Assembly (NCBI RefSeq): GCF_011392115.1
Contig: NZ_JAAJBT010000006.1
Span: 62,001-126,000 of the forward strand
Length of the DNA stretch: 64,000 nt
Source of the DNA: Flavobacterium difficile
GTDB lineage: Bacteria > Bacteroidota > Bacteroidia > Flavobacteriales > Flavobacteriaceae
Direction of reading: 5' to 3'
Under the pieces are notes generated by a model, which searched no databases, was not told the origin of the DNA, and was given only the letters and a program-made list of their open reading frames with translations. Below, piece after piece: positions 33,997 through 43,120 of this stretch. A program made the translations under genes and the position numbers. The stretch's first letter is position 1. The number at the start of each line of letters is the position of its first letter.

Positions 33997-36900
33997 TTAT
34001 TGATTGATACTGTATTGAATTGTAATTATAGTTTGATTGTAATTATAAATCGCTTCGCTATAATTTAATTGAATTTGACTTGCTGTTTCTAAACTTTGAA
34101 CATATTCCACATAAGAAATATCACCATTTTGATACCCTTTTGTTGCGTTTTTGATTATTAAATTAGCATTTGGCATCGCTGTATTTTTATAATAATCAAT
34201 TAATGAACTATATGTAACTAATTGTTCAGATTGTTGCTCCAAATGGCTTTTAAATTGCTGATTTATATAATCGGCATTTTTCTGTTCTCGTTCAATATTA
34301 GTTTTTGCAGATTTGGCTCTTGCAATACTACTTCCTGCAAATATTGGCACAGATAAACCAACCACAACACCTTGAAATTGAGGTGTGTTATTGTAATATG
34401 TTGGTGTTCCGTTTACATCTTGATTACCTGTTATAGATTGCAAAAAATAACCCACTGAAAAATCTGGAGACAATGCCGATTTTTCAACTTTATGATTGGC
34501 TTGTGCAATTTTAACTTGCTGATTTGCTAATTGAACAATTGGGTTTTGTTTTACCATTGAACTATCAACTTTTGCCATAGCAGGATATGGTACAAATGAA
34601 GTATCAGCTGCTATAAAATCAGTTTTTAGATCTAAAATTACTTTTAGCCTTGATTTTTCAATTGCAATTTGTGTTTTATTTTGCTTAATTTTTTGTTCCA
34701 ACTCTTGTTGTTTTGCCAATGCAATTGTTTTCTCTAAAGCATTTGTTTCACCTGTTTGAAATTTCAGATTGGCAGACTTTACAAATTTTTGCATTACTGC
34801 ATTTTGTTTTTCTAAAACTGTATTTTGTTTTTCATAATACAATAAAGTATTCCAAGATTGTCTAATTGAATAAGTTACTTCTTGTTTTGAAACTCCTAAT
34901 TTAGTCGCACTTGCATTGCTATATGCTTTAAGCAAACTTCTTTTTGCACTTATCTGAAAAGGATTAAAACTTTGACTGATACCAAAATTTTTATCTTGAG
35001 CTTGAGAGTTTATTTGTCCAAAAGTACCTGATAGTTCCGTTTTAGGAAGTTCAAATGCCGTTTTTTGTAACTGTGTTTGCATTTTTACTTCTAATTCTGA
35101 AACTTGAATATTTTGATTGTTTTTCAAACCTATTTCAAGCGCTTGTTTTAAATCAAGTTTTTGAGTTTCTTGAGCATTTGCTCCAAATATTCCAAATAAA
35201 AAGGTAATTACTAAAGCCGAATTATTCATAGTTTTTCTTTTAATCTTTATGCCTTTCTCAAAATATAAATACAGAATTGGAAGAACAATTAACGTAAGTA
35301 AAGTAGCTGTTATTAATCCTCCAATAACAACTGTTGCTAATGGTTTTTGAACTTCAGCACCAGCACTACTACTAATTGCCATTGGTAAAAACCCAAGTGA
35401 AGCAACAGCAGCAGTTAATATTACAGGTCTTAATCTTACTTTTGTACCTTCTTTTATTCGATCATATACATTGTCCATACCTTGTTTTTTAAGTTCATTA
35501 AAATATCCTATTAAAACAATTCCGTTTAATACAGCTACACCAAAAAGAGCAATAAAACCTACACCCGCAGAAATACTAAATGGCATATCTCGTAACCATA
35601 GGGCAACAATACCACCAATGGCAGATAATGGAATAGCAGTGAAAATTAATAATGATTGTTTAATAGATTTGAATGTGAAGTAAAGCAATACTAAAATTAA
35701 ACCTAATGCTACAGGTACAGCAACAGAAAGTCGTTTATTTGCCTCAATAAGATTTTCAAATTGACCGCCATAAGTAGTATAATATCCTTCTGGCAATTTT
35801 AGTTTTTCATCTAATTTAGCTTGAATAGTTTCTACAACCGTTTTTACATCAGCACCACGAACATTGAAGCCTACAACAATTCTACGTTTCCCATTTTCAC
35901 GAGAAATTTGCATTGGTCCATCTTCATATTTTACATCAGCAATTTGTTCTAACGGAATTTGGCTACCTGATGGTAAGGTTACAAATAAAGCTTTTAGATT
36001 TTCAATGTCTTTTCTACTATCATTGTCTAATCGTACCACTAAATCGAAGCGTTTTTCTCCTTCATAAACAACTCCTGCTGTTTCTCCCGCAAACCCCATA
36101 CGAACGACTTTGTTTAAGTCGCCAATTTTTAATCCATAAAGTGCTAATTTGTCTTTATTGTAACGAATTGTTATTTGTGGTAATCCTGCCACTCGTTCTG
36201 CTTTAGTATCTGAAACACCTTCAATACCATTAATTAACTGAACTACTTCTTCACCTTTACTTACTAACATATCAATATCGTCACCAAAAATTTTAACGGC
36301 TACATCACTTCTTACACCTGTCATAAGCTCATTAAAACGCATTTGAATAGGTTGAGAAAACTCAGTAAATGCACCTGGAATATCTGACAAAGCGTGTTCC
36401 ATTTTTTCCATTAATTCTTCTTTGGTTTCTGCTGATGTCCATTCGCTTTTATCTTTCAAAAGAATAATCATATCTCCAGCTTCAATAGGCATAGGATCTG
36501 TAGGGATTTCAGCCGAACCAATTTTGGTTACAATCATTTTGATTTCAGGAAACTTTGCTTTCAAAATTTGTTCTGCTTTTGTAGTTGCTTCCACTTCTTG
36601 AGATAATGAACTACCAGAAGCTATGATTAAATGCGTTGCAATATCACCTTCATCTAATGTTGGAATGAACTCACCACCTAATGTGTTAAACAGAAATAAT
36701 GAGCCAATAAATAAAGCGACTGCTACACCAATAATTGCTGCTTTAATTCGTAAAGCTTTTTCTAAAATAGGTGTATAGAAATTGTAAATTGAGTCAATAA
36801 TTTTATCGCTAAAATTCTTTTTATGTCCAGTTTGTTTTTTTAATGCCAAAGCTGACATCATTGGCACATAAGTTAATGACAATATAAATGCTCCTAATAT

Positions 36901-38346
36901 GGCAAAAGATACTGTTTGTGCCATTGGTCCAAACATTTTTCCTTCGATACCTACTAATGCTAAGATTGGCAGATATACGATTAAGATTATTATTTCTCCA
37001 AAAGCGGCACTACTTCTAATTTTTGAAGATGCTTGATATACTTCATCATTCATCTGTTTAGTAGTTAATTTACCTTTGTTGCTGACTTGGAGTCGATGTA
37101 TTATGGCTTCTACGATAATAACAGCACCGTCAACAATTAATCCAAAGTCGATTGCTCCTAAACTCATTAAATTACCACTAACTCCAAAAAGTTTCATCAT
37201 TGAAATGGCAAATAACAAGGCTAATGGAATAACAGAAGCTACCACTAAACCAGCTCTCCAATTACCTAACAATAATACTAAAATGAAAATTACGATTAAT
37301 GCACCTTCAATAAGATTGGTTTGAACTGTACTAATAGCTTTGTTTACTAAAACTGTTCTATCCATGAACGCCTCAACTTCTACACCTTCTGGAAGTGATT
37401 TTTTGATTTGTTCCATTTTCTCTTTCACAGTTTTAACAACTTCTCCTGAGTTTTCACCTTTAAGCATCATTACCATTCCCGATACTTCTTCGCCATTTCC
37501 GTCTTTTGTAACTGCACCATATCTGATACTACTACCTATTTGAACATTGGCAACATCACGAATAAGAATAGGAATACCATTTTGATTTTTTACAACAATT
37601 TTATTGATGTCTTCAATGCCATTAACCATACCCACACCACGAATGAAATAAGCATATGGTTTTTTATCAATGTATGCTCCACCTGTATTTTCGTTGTTAT
37701 TTTCTAACGCATCAAAAATTTCGGTGATGGTAGTATTCATACTTTTCAGCTTATCTGGCTGAACAGCTATTTCATATTGCTTTAGATTTCCACCAAGCGT
37801 ATTCACTTCGGCAACACCTTTTGTTCCAATTAATTGGGGTTTTATAATCCAATCTTGAATAGTTCTTAAATCTGTTGCAGTGTATTTTTCTTCAAATCCT
37901 TTTTTTGGAAATACAACATATTGGTATATTTCACCCAGTCCTGTACTAACTGGTGCCATTTCTGGTGTACCAACTCCTTTAGGTATGGTGTTTTCGGCTT
38001 CTTTTATTCGCTCAGTAATTTGTGCTCTTGCCCAATAAATATCTACTTCTTCTTTAAATACTACTGTTACAACACTTAATCCAAAACGACTTATTGAACG
38101 AAGTTCTACAATATCAGGAATTGATTTTACTGATTGCTCTATTGGATAGGTAATAAATTGTTCTACTTCTTGTGTAGCTAAAGTAGGTGAGCTTGTAATT
38201 ATTTGTACTTGATTGTTTGTAATGTCTGGTAATGCATCAATTGGTAAAGTATAAAGTGAATAACTACCAACGATAACTAATACGAGTGTGAAAAGCCCAA
38301 TAATAAATTTATTATTGATACTAAAATGAATGATTTTATCTAACAT
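33997..38346 (-). CDS. CusA/CzcA heavy-metal RND pump fused to TolC-type outer-membrane channel
   Basis: 1449 residues. Residues 1 to ~1039 are a complete HME-RND transporter: two halves of six helices, with charged helix-4 residues D400, D406 and E413 (N-L-M-S-L-G-A-I-D-F-G-L-I-V-D-G-A-V-I-I-V-E) equivalent to the proton-relay residues of CzcA. A basic K-I-K-R-K-T tail leads directly into M1040-N-N-S with a signal-peptide-like stretch ending A-N-A-Q. A TolC/CusC-like OMF domain with long coiled-coil helices follows, to 1449. One frame encodes both inner- and outer-membrane parts. Fusions of this type are known in Bacteroidota; the internal leader suggests cleavage after export. Confidence 0.9.
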   Translation of the reverse strand: MLDKIIHFSINNKFIIGLFTLVLVIVGSYSLYTLPIDALPDITNNQVQIITSSPTLATQEVEQFITYPIEQSVKSIPDIVELRSISRFGLSVVTVVFKEEVDIYWARAQITERIKEAENTIPKGVGTPEMAPVSTGLGEIYQYVVFPKKGFEEKYTATDLRTIQDWIIKPQLIGTKGVAEVNTLGGNLKQYEIAVQPDKLKSMNTTITEIFDALENNNENTGGAYIDKKPYAYFIRGVGMVNGIEDINKIVVKNQNGIPILIRDVANVQIGSSIRYGAVTKDGNGEEVSGMVMMLKGENSGEVVKTVKEKMEQIKKSLPEGVEVEAFMDRTVLVNKAISTVQTNLIEGALIVIFILVLLLGNWRAGLVVASVIPLALLFAISMMKLFGVSGNLMSLGAIDFGLIVDGAVIIVEAIIHRLQVSNKGKLTTKQMNDEVYQASSKIRSSAAFGEIIILIVYLPILALVGIEGKMFGPMAQTVSFAILGAFILSLTYVPMMSALALKKQTGHKKNFSDKIIDSIYNFYTPILEKALRIKAAIIGVAVALFIGSLFLFNTLGGEFIPTLDEGDIATHLIIASGSSLSQEVEATTKAEQILKAKFPEIKMIVTKIGSAEIPTDPMPIEAGDMIILLKDKSEWTSAETKEELMEKMEHALSDIPGAFTEFSQPIQMRFNELMTGVRSDVAVKIFGDDIDMLVSKGEEVVQLINGIEGVSDTKAERVAGLPQITIRYNKDKLALYGLKIGDLNKVVRMGFAGETAGVVYEGEKRFDLVVRLDNDSRKDIENLKALFVTLPSGSQIPLEQIADVKYEDGPMQISRENGKRRIVVGFNVRGADVKTVVETIQAKLDEKLKLPEGYYTTYGGQFENLIEANKRLSVAVPVALGLILVLLYFTFKSIKQSLLIFTAIPLSAIGGIVALWLRDMPFSISAGVGFIALFGVAVLNGIVLIGYFNELKKQGMDNVYDRIKEGTKVRLRPVILTAAVASLGFLPMAISSSAGAEVQKPLATVVIGGLITATLLTLIVLPILYLYFEKGIKIKRKTMNNSALVITFLFGIFGANAQETQKLDLKQALEIGLKNNQNIQVSELEVKMQTQLQKTAFELPKTELSGTFGQINSQAQDKNFGISQSFNPFQISAKRSLLKAYSNASATKLGVSKQEVTYSIRQSWNTLLYYEKQNTVLEKQNAVMQKFVKSANLKFQTGETNALEKTIALAKQQELEQKIKQNKTQIAIEKSRLKVILDLKTDFIAADTSFVPYPAMAKVDSSMVKQNPIVQLANQQVKIAQANHKVEKSALSPDFSVGYFLQSITGNQDVNGTPTYYNNTPQFQGVVVGLSVPIFAGSSIARAKSAKTNIEREQKNADYINQQFKSHLEQQSEQLVTYSSLIDYYKNTAMPNANLIIKNATKGYQNGDISYVEYVQSLETASQIQLNYSEAIYNYNQTIITIQYSINQ

Positions 38347-38418
38347 TTTTATTGTATAATGAATTAATAAACAGCTAACTGTTATCTTTTTTTAAGTTGT
38401 TCAAAAGACACAACTCGT

Positions 38419-38440
38419 TAACCCGAAATTACTCGGGCTT
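38419..38440. other. Hairpin upstream of the RND gene
   Basis: CCCGA-AATTAC-TCGGG (about 38422-38437) between the DUF6660 stop and the RND start. There is no T-run, so it is not a typical terminator; it could attenuate or separate the two genes. Confidence 0.4.
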
Positions 38441-38442
38441 CA

Positions 38443-38769
38443 TTATACCAACTGCGGTGGTTGCCAAATACTTCCGTAGAAATTTGAAAAAGAAGTTGAC
38501 TTATAAAAAGAAATAGAAGTTTTTATTTCTTGGAATTGTACTAAAAATTGAAAAGATTGAATTTCTAAAAACGTTAATGTTTGTTGACCACAACAATTGC
38601 AAACACAAAAAGGAGAACATAAATCTGTTTCTTCTTCATGAGAATGATTATGTTGTGAACTAGTTTGTGTGTTTGAAGATTTCACTAAAACATCATTATG
38701 CTTATCTGCACAAGGATAGGCAGTAAGCATAAATATATACATTGATAATATGATGTTTAGTATTTTCAT
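38443..38769 (-). CDS. DUF6660 family small secreted Cys/His-rich protein
   Basis: 108 residues, matching DUF6660, often found beside CusA-type pumps in Bacteroidota. Signal peptide to about 19 (T-A-Y-P-C). A His block (S-Q-H-N-H-S-H-E-E-E) precedes C-S-P-F-C-V-C-N-C-C-G-Q, a dense cysteine cluster near 51-62. The C-terminus is aromatic (S-I-W-Q-P-P). Probably a periplasmic or surface metal-binding factor. First gene of the pump operon. Confidence 0.8.
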   Translation of the reverse strand: MKILNIILSMYIFMLTAYPCADKHNDVLVKSSNTQTSSQHNHSHEEETDLCSPFCVCNCCGQQTLTFLEIQSFQFLVQFQEIKTSISFYKSTSFSNFYGSIWQPPQLV

Positions 38770-38859
38770 TGTTGTAAAAGTAATATTTTTTTACAATAAA
38801 TAAAAATAATTACAAATTGTGTTTTTTTTATAAATCTGAATATAAATTTTGCAAGTATA

Positions 38860-39792
38860 TCATATAGTATTGATTTCTCTAAAAATATCTTCTAAATCAT
38901 TATTATAAATACCTTCAAATTTTAATTGTTCATCAGTTTTACCATCAGTCATATCCCATATTTTTGCATTTATTCCTAAAGAAATAAGAAAAGGTATTTT
39001 ATTTAATATTATACCTACTGCGTTTTCGCTCATATCAGGAATAATCAATACATTATGACCAATTAAAGGTTTTACTTTATTTTCAGTTAAGCCATTAATT
39101 CCACCATACGCTAACCAAAGATATTGTGGAAATAAAATAAAACCAATAATAGCTGTTTTTTCACTTTCAGTTAATACAATTGTTTTCTTTTCTTTGATTT
39201 CATCATAAATCAAATGCTCACCAAATAGACAGTTGAAATATCCATCTTCATTTTTAAAAGGAACTTTGAATTTATTGGTTCTTTTTCCGTTCGTGTCATA
39301 ATAAGCTATTTTTGCTTTTTGAACTTTTGAATTAGAATTTATACTCCAAAATATTATTCCGCCGTCATTACTTGTTCCTAATGCGTAAATTTCTTTTGCA
39401 AATTCCGCTTTTGAATCTCCATATGTTTTTCTTAAATATTGTATTAGATTGTTTTCGGGAATTATACTATAATGTTTCCATACAATCGATTCATTTATGA
39501 ATTGTTGTATGGTTATTTTTGGTGTATTTATTATGGTTTTTTTAGGTAGTGATAAATCCGTTTGAAATTTACCTTCTAACTCATTCCAAATATATTCTTC
39601 TCCTTTTTCATCAACATATATAGTTGGTGGTAAAGATGCTTTTCCACAAGAATGGCAATATCCAAATTCTTGACTTTGATTTTTATAGTTGATAAATTTT
39701 CCGTCTGTATTTTTTCTACCACAACAAGGTGTGACTAACTTGTAATCTCTTTTTGGATTAAATTTAAGTTCTAATTTCGTTTTTTGTAGCAT
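38860..39792 (-). CDS. DUF6371 domain protein (zinc-ribbon/TOPRIM primase-like)
   Basis: About 310 residues from the ATG at 39792 (an upstream ATG at 39837 adds 15 residues encoded by the heptad repeat). Zinc-ribbon-like T-P-C-C-G-R-K and Y-C-H-S-C-G-K (a primase-type zinc motif) occupy the N-terminus. The central part has a TOPRIM-like core: I-V-L-T-E-S-E-K-T-A (acidic strand) and V-L-I-I-P-D-M-S-E-N. DUF6371 proteins occur in mobile elements of Bacteroidota and are thought to act in DNA replication, but the activity is unproven. The nearest homologues pair with DUF3987 proteins, as here. Confidence 0.85.
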   Translation of the reverse strand: MLQKTKLELKFNPKRDYKLVTPCCGRKNTDGKFINYKNQSQEFGYCHSCGKASLPPTIYVDEKGEEYIWNELEGKFQTDLSLPKKTIINTPKITIQQFINESIVWKHYSIIPENNLIQYLRKTYGDSKAEFAKEIYALGTSNDGGIIFWSINSNSKVQKAKIAYYDTNGKRTNKFKVPFKNEDGYFNCLFGEHLIYDEIKEKKTIVLTESEKTAIIGFILFPQYLWLAYGGINGLTENKVKPLIGHNVLIIPDMSENAVGIILNKIPFLISLGINAKIWDMTDGKTDEQLKFEGIYNNDLEDIFREINTI

Positions 39793-39809
39793 ATTATAAA
39801 TTTTGTTGT

Positions 39810-39907
39810 GCAACTTGCAACTCGCAACTTTTGACAAAAACCTTGTTAAGTATTTATTTTATTGTATGTCAGAATGTTTTTGTTCGCAGTTGCGAGTTGC
39901 GAGTTGC
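39810..39907. repeat. Inverted heptad repeat spanning the DUF6371/DUF3987 junction
   Basis: GCAACTTGCAACTCGCAACT (39810-39829) is the inverse of AGTTGCGAGTTGCGAGTTGC (39888-39907) at 19 of 20 positions. Each arm is a tandem of the heptad AGTTGCG or its complement. The right arm encodes the last residues of the DUF3987 gene and the left arm the optional N-terminus of the DUF6371 gene. Confidence 0.8.
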
Positions 39908-41184
39908 AGGAGTTCATTATTCCATTTTCTCGATATTGAAGATTTATTCATTCCAGTAATGGCAACGACCTCTTTTTGAGTAGCATTGTTTTTTATAGCT
40001 AATCGAATAACATCTTCTGTCGTTGGTAGCTTTTCTTTGTGATTGATATTTTCTTCTAAAACAATTTTAAAATTTATGAAATAGAATTCAAGAATTAGAA
40101 TTGCAATTTCAATGGTTTCAAGATTAATTTCACTTTGATAAGTTTGTTCTCTTGAATTTAAAATTAAATGTGTCAAAAGAGTTATTTTATGGATGTTAAT
40201 CATCATTTTAGAAATATATTCTTTGCTTAAATCAATTGCTTTATTTTGACGATTTATTAATTCTTGTGAATAATCAAAAAGTCGTTTTTTAGCATCTAAA
40301 TTGAGTTCTATTTGTAAATCATCCATTTCAAAAGTATTCTCTATTTCAGTACGATAATTTAGAAGATTGATTAAGGATTTTGAATAATTTTCAGATACTA
40401 CTATAGAAATATCATCAATTGATAATTGATTATTCATTGTTAATTTGTTTGTAAAAAGGATTCTGTCAATTAATCCACTTTCTAAATTTCCATCTGCAAA
40501 TAATTTTGGAACAAATTGATTTTGAATTGAACCTAATAAGGTTGGGTATGATTTTTCAATTCTAAAACTTTCGGTTGTTTTGCGTGATATATCAATATAT
40601 TTATTGGTATTTCCTTGTAAAAAGAATGTTCTCCAAGCTGTGCCTTCGGTACTACTTTTATTTGCCATTTTTTCAATAATAAAATAAAGTTCATCAATGA
40701 AAATTCCAATTGAATATTTGTTTTTATAATGTGTAAAAATTGCTGATTCAATTGTAGCATCTTGAAGAAATAATTGCTTTCTACTAATTTTTTCAATTTC
40801 ATCTAATTCAATATTTTCTGTTTTAAATTCTTTATACTTTTCGTTATCATATTTTACCAAAGGAAAAGTAGCTAAATCCATTGCTGGTGATTTAATATCT
40901 CCACGACTTCCAATTATTGAAAAATATAAATTAGCATAATTTGTATATCCCATCGCTTTTATTGAAAAAGCAAGACCACAGGCATTACTGAATGAAAACA
41001 GTATTGAACTTAATAAATATTCTTTAGGAATTCTTTTTAAAGTAAACGCATCGTTAATTATTTCTTCAATTTCAATTGGCATCTTAGAAATTATTTTTTC
41101 TAATTGATTAATTGCAATTTCTTTGTTGCTTTTAAATGTGTTTCCAATTTTATCATCAATATCATTAAGGTTTTTTACCTCCAT
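39859..41184 (-). CDS. DUF3987 domain protein (mobile-element replication ATPase-like)
   Basis: 441 residues. F-S-I-I-G-S-R-G-D-I-K-S-P-A (about 89-102) is at the position of the DUF3987 P-loop (G-x-x-G-x-x-K-S). I-G-I-F-I-D-E-L-Y-F-I (about 159-169) fits a Walker B-like segment. The C-terminal ~50 residues contain an HTH-like A-T-Q-K-E-V-V-A-I-T-G-M-N-K-S-S-I-S-R-K. The family is common in plasmid and island replication modules; function unproven. It starts two bases after the upstream zinc-finger gene stop, so it is cotranscribed. Confidence 0.85.
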   Translation of the reverse strand: MEVKNLNDIDDKIGNTFKSNKEIAINQLEKIISKMPIEIEEIINDAFTLKRIPKEYLLSSILFSFSNACGLAFSIKAMGYTNYANLYFSIIGSRGDIKSPAMDLATFPLVKYDNEKYKEFKTENIELDEIEKISRKQLFLQDATIESAIFTHYKNKYSIGIFIDELYFIIEKMANKSSTEGTAWRTFFLQGNTNKYIDISRKTTESFRIEKSYPTLLGSIQNQFVPKLFADGNLESGLIDRILFTNKLTMNNQLSIDDISIVVSENYSKSLINLLNYRTEIENTFEMDDLQIELNLDAKKRLFDYSQELINRQNKAIDLSKEYISKMMINIHKITLLTHLILNSREQTYQSEINLETIEIAILILEFYFINFKIVLEENINHKEKLPTTEDVIRLAIKNNATQKEVVAITGMNKSSISRKWNNELLQLATRNCEQKHSDIQ

Positions 41185-41186
41185 AG

Positions 41187-41600
41187 CTAATAATTTTTAA
41201 GGTAGATAAAATTTTTAGTTTCCATATCATAATGAGCTTTTGCTCCGTCTCTTCTTATAGGAATATTCAGAATAGGGTAGTATCGTTGTTTTAATGACGA
41301 CATTAGATTTTTTAAATCTTTTTTTGTTGCAGGTTTGTTTTCTTCTTTTGTAAGTAAATTGGTTGCTAAATTTACTGCTAATGCTCCAACGGCTGCATTT
41401 CCAACACCTGCAAAACTCATTTTCTCAATTTTAAGTTTTTTGCTTTTTTCATCTTCCTTTATAGGTAAATTTCTGTTTTCAGTATTTCGGATTTTAAATG
41501 CTCTTACTCTGCAACTATTGCTACAATACTTTTGTTTTTTGCGTCTGTTTGGTTTGTAATCTTTAGAGCAATATTGACATGTATATAAATAACTTTCCAT
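41187..41600 (-). CDS. Small zinc-finger protein of the island
   Basis: 137 residues, no named family. Residues ~8-35 hold C-Q-Y-C-S-K-D-Y ... Y-C-S-N-S-C-R-V-R-A-F, a treble-clef-like zinc finger also seen in the 44259 gene (C-D-Y-C ... Y-C-S-H-I-C). A hydrophobic stretch G-V-G-N-A-A-V-G-A-L-A-V-N-L-A at about 66-80 could be a membrane helix. Located between the excisionase-like and DUF3987 genes. Function unknown. Confidence 0.75.
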   Translation of the reverse strand: MESYLYTCQYCSKDYKPNRRKKQKYCSNSCRVRAFKIRNTENRNLPIKEDEKSKKLKIEKMSFAGVGNAAVGALAVNLATNLLTKEENKPATKKDLKNLMSSLKQRYYPILNIPIRRDGAKAHYDMETKNFIYLKNY

Positions 41601-41627
41601 ATATATATTCGTAAATGTTACGTTAGA

Positions 41628-41969
41628 TTAACGATTAAACAATTGATTTTTCATTAAATACTCATTGGCTTTAGTTTCTGTATCATCTTTAGATTCTTTT
41701 TTGCCAGATTTTAACCAATCAATGATTTGTGATTTCAAAAAATATAAACGCTTTCCTTTTTTATGATATGGAATTCTGTTTTGATGAACTAAACCATAAA
41801 TACTTGGTTTGGCTAAATTGATAAGTTTTGCTGTTTCATCAATGTTCATAAAGACGTCCTCTGCTGAAGAATTTAAGGGATTAATTGCCTTTTTAATGTT
41901 CTCTGTAATTTGCTCTGCAAGTACTTTTATTCCTTCTTCTGAGAGCATGTAAATTTGTTGATTTTTCAT
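41628..41969 (-). CDS. Excisionase-like HTH protein
   Basis: 113 residues with a MerR/excisionase-type winged HTH: M-N-I-D-E-T-A-K-L-I-N-L-A-K-P-S-I-Y-G-L-V (about 40-60), then I-P-Y-H-K-K-G-K-R-L-Y-F-L-K-S-Q-I-I-D-W-L (about 67-87). It is likely the directionality factor for the tyrosine integrase, or a regulator; the sequence cannot tell them apart. The 197-base gap before the next gene (41970-42166) holds no gene I recognise. Confidence 0.85.
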   Translation of the reverse strand: MKNQQIYMLSEEGIKVLAEQITENIKKAINPLNSSAEDVFMNIDETAKLINLAKPSIYGLVHQNRIPYHKKGKRLYFLKSQIIDWLKSGKKESKDDTETKANEYLMKNQLFNR

Positions 41970-42166
41970 ACTTCAAAATTGATGAAGAAAGGGTGTGTTC
42001 GTTTTTGTGTTTATTAGTGTGTTTAGTAAAATATTCGTAGAATATTATTTTTACTCACTTTTCGTATATCTCAAAAACAATAATTTCTATAAAATTTGAA
42101 CTTTAAAATTCAAATTTTATAGAAATTGATAAATTTGCGTGTGGGAATTTTTCGTGAAATTTAGTG

Positions 42167-43120
42167 TTATTTTGCTTTTTTATTGTTTCTTGCTATTTCG
42201 GCTTTTAAAAAAGTGCTTTTTTTTGATAGATACTTTGTTATGTTTTTAAGTTTTAACTGTCTTGTTTTAGAAATTAAAATATCAATGAAACTATCTTGAA
42301 TTTTAATTTCTGAACTTACTTTTTCTATACCGCCACTTAATATTCTATAATAATCAGAGTTTTTATAATTATCACTTGCGAAACACGAATCATCATGTAA
42401 GTTTACAATAGATAATACTTTGTAAAATTCAGTATTATTTAGTTTTGCACTTGTTTCGGATTCAGCTATAATTTTATAGATTGAATGTAGTAAAAAAGCC
42501 TTCTCTTTTTCATTAAAATTAGGGATGTTATTTTCTAAATCATCAATACTATCATCAGAATAAATCACTGAAAAATTTTCTAAATAGTTTTCTGTTGATT
42601 CTTCTAATGGAAAAAATTTATTTAATAAATCTGTATAGATTTTCGAGTCTCTAAAGTCAATCGGATGATAGTCTTTTATTTCAAATGATTCAAAAAAATT
42701 ATTATTATACATCATCTTATACATATCGGAATAGTTCCTAAATATCCTTGATAATTCATGTATTGCATTACTTATAGCTAATTCTTTTATAAAAGAATCA
42801 AAGGTATAGTTAGTGTTTATATTGTCTAAAGATAATTTTGAAAAGCTTTTTTTAACTTCATTTTTTAATGCTAATTCAATACTGTTTTTCGAATAATTGC
42901 TAAGTGAACTTTTATAAATGTTTTTTAGCTCTACAAGGTTAGGTTCTTTTTTAATTAAATATTTTTTTTCAAGGTTTTCAAATAATTCTAAAGTAAGATT
43001 GAAAGCTCTGTTATAGGATAATGATTCTTTAATGAATTGTATCAATTTATGTTTTATAAGACTTTCTCCTATTCTGTATGTTTTATTATAATTTGAATTG
43101 TATATTTTAAGATAATCCAT
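42167..43120 (-). CDS. Unknown island protein overlapping the integrase gene
   Basis: 317 residues, no recognised family. Mostly helical and Asn/Lys/Ser-rich, without cysteine clusters, signal peptide or membrane segments. It ends K-A-E-I-A-R-N-N-K-K-A-K. Its start overlaps the integrase stop by 14 bases, so translation is probably coupled. It could be an accessory recombination, exclusion or defence factor; nothing in the sequence decides. Confidence 0.75.
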   Translation of the reverse strand: MDYLKIYNSNYNKTYRIGESLIKHKLIQFIKESLSYNRAFNLTLELFENLEKKYLIKKEPNLVELKNIYKSSLSNYSKNSIELALKNEVKKSFSKLSLDNINTNYTFDSFIKELAISNAIHELSRIFRNYSDMYKMMYNNNFFESFEIKDYHPIDFRDSKIYTDLLNKFFPLEESTENYLENFSVIYSDDSIDDLENNIPNFNEKEKAFLLHSIYKIIAESETSAKLNNTEFYKVLSIVNLHDDSCFASDNYKNSDYYRILSGGIEKVSSEIKIQDSFIDILISKTRQLKLKNITKYLSKKSTFLKAEIARNNKKAK

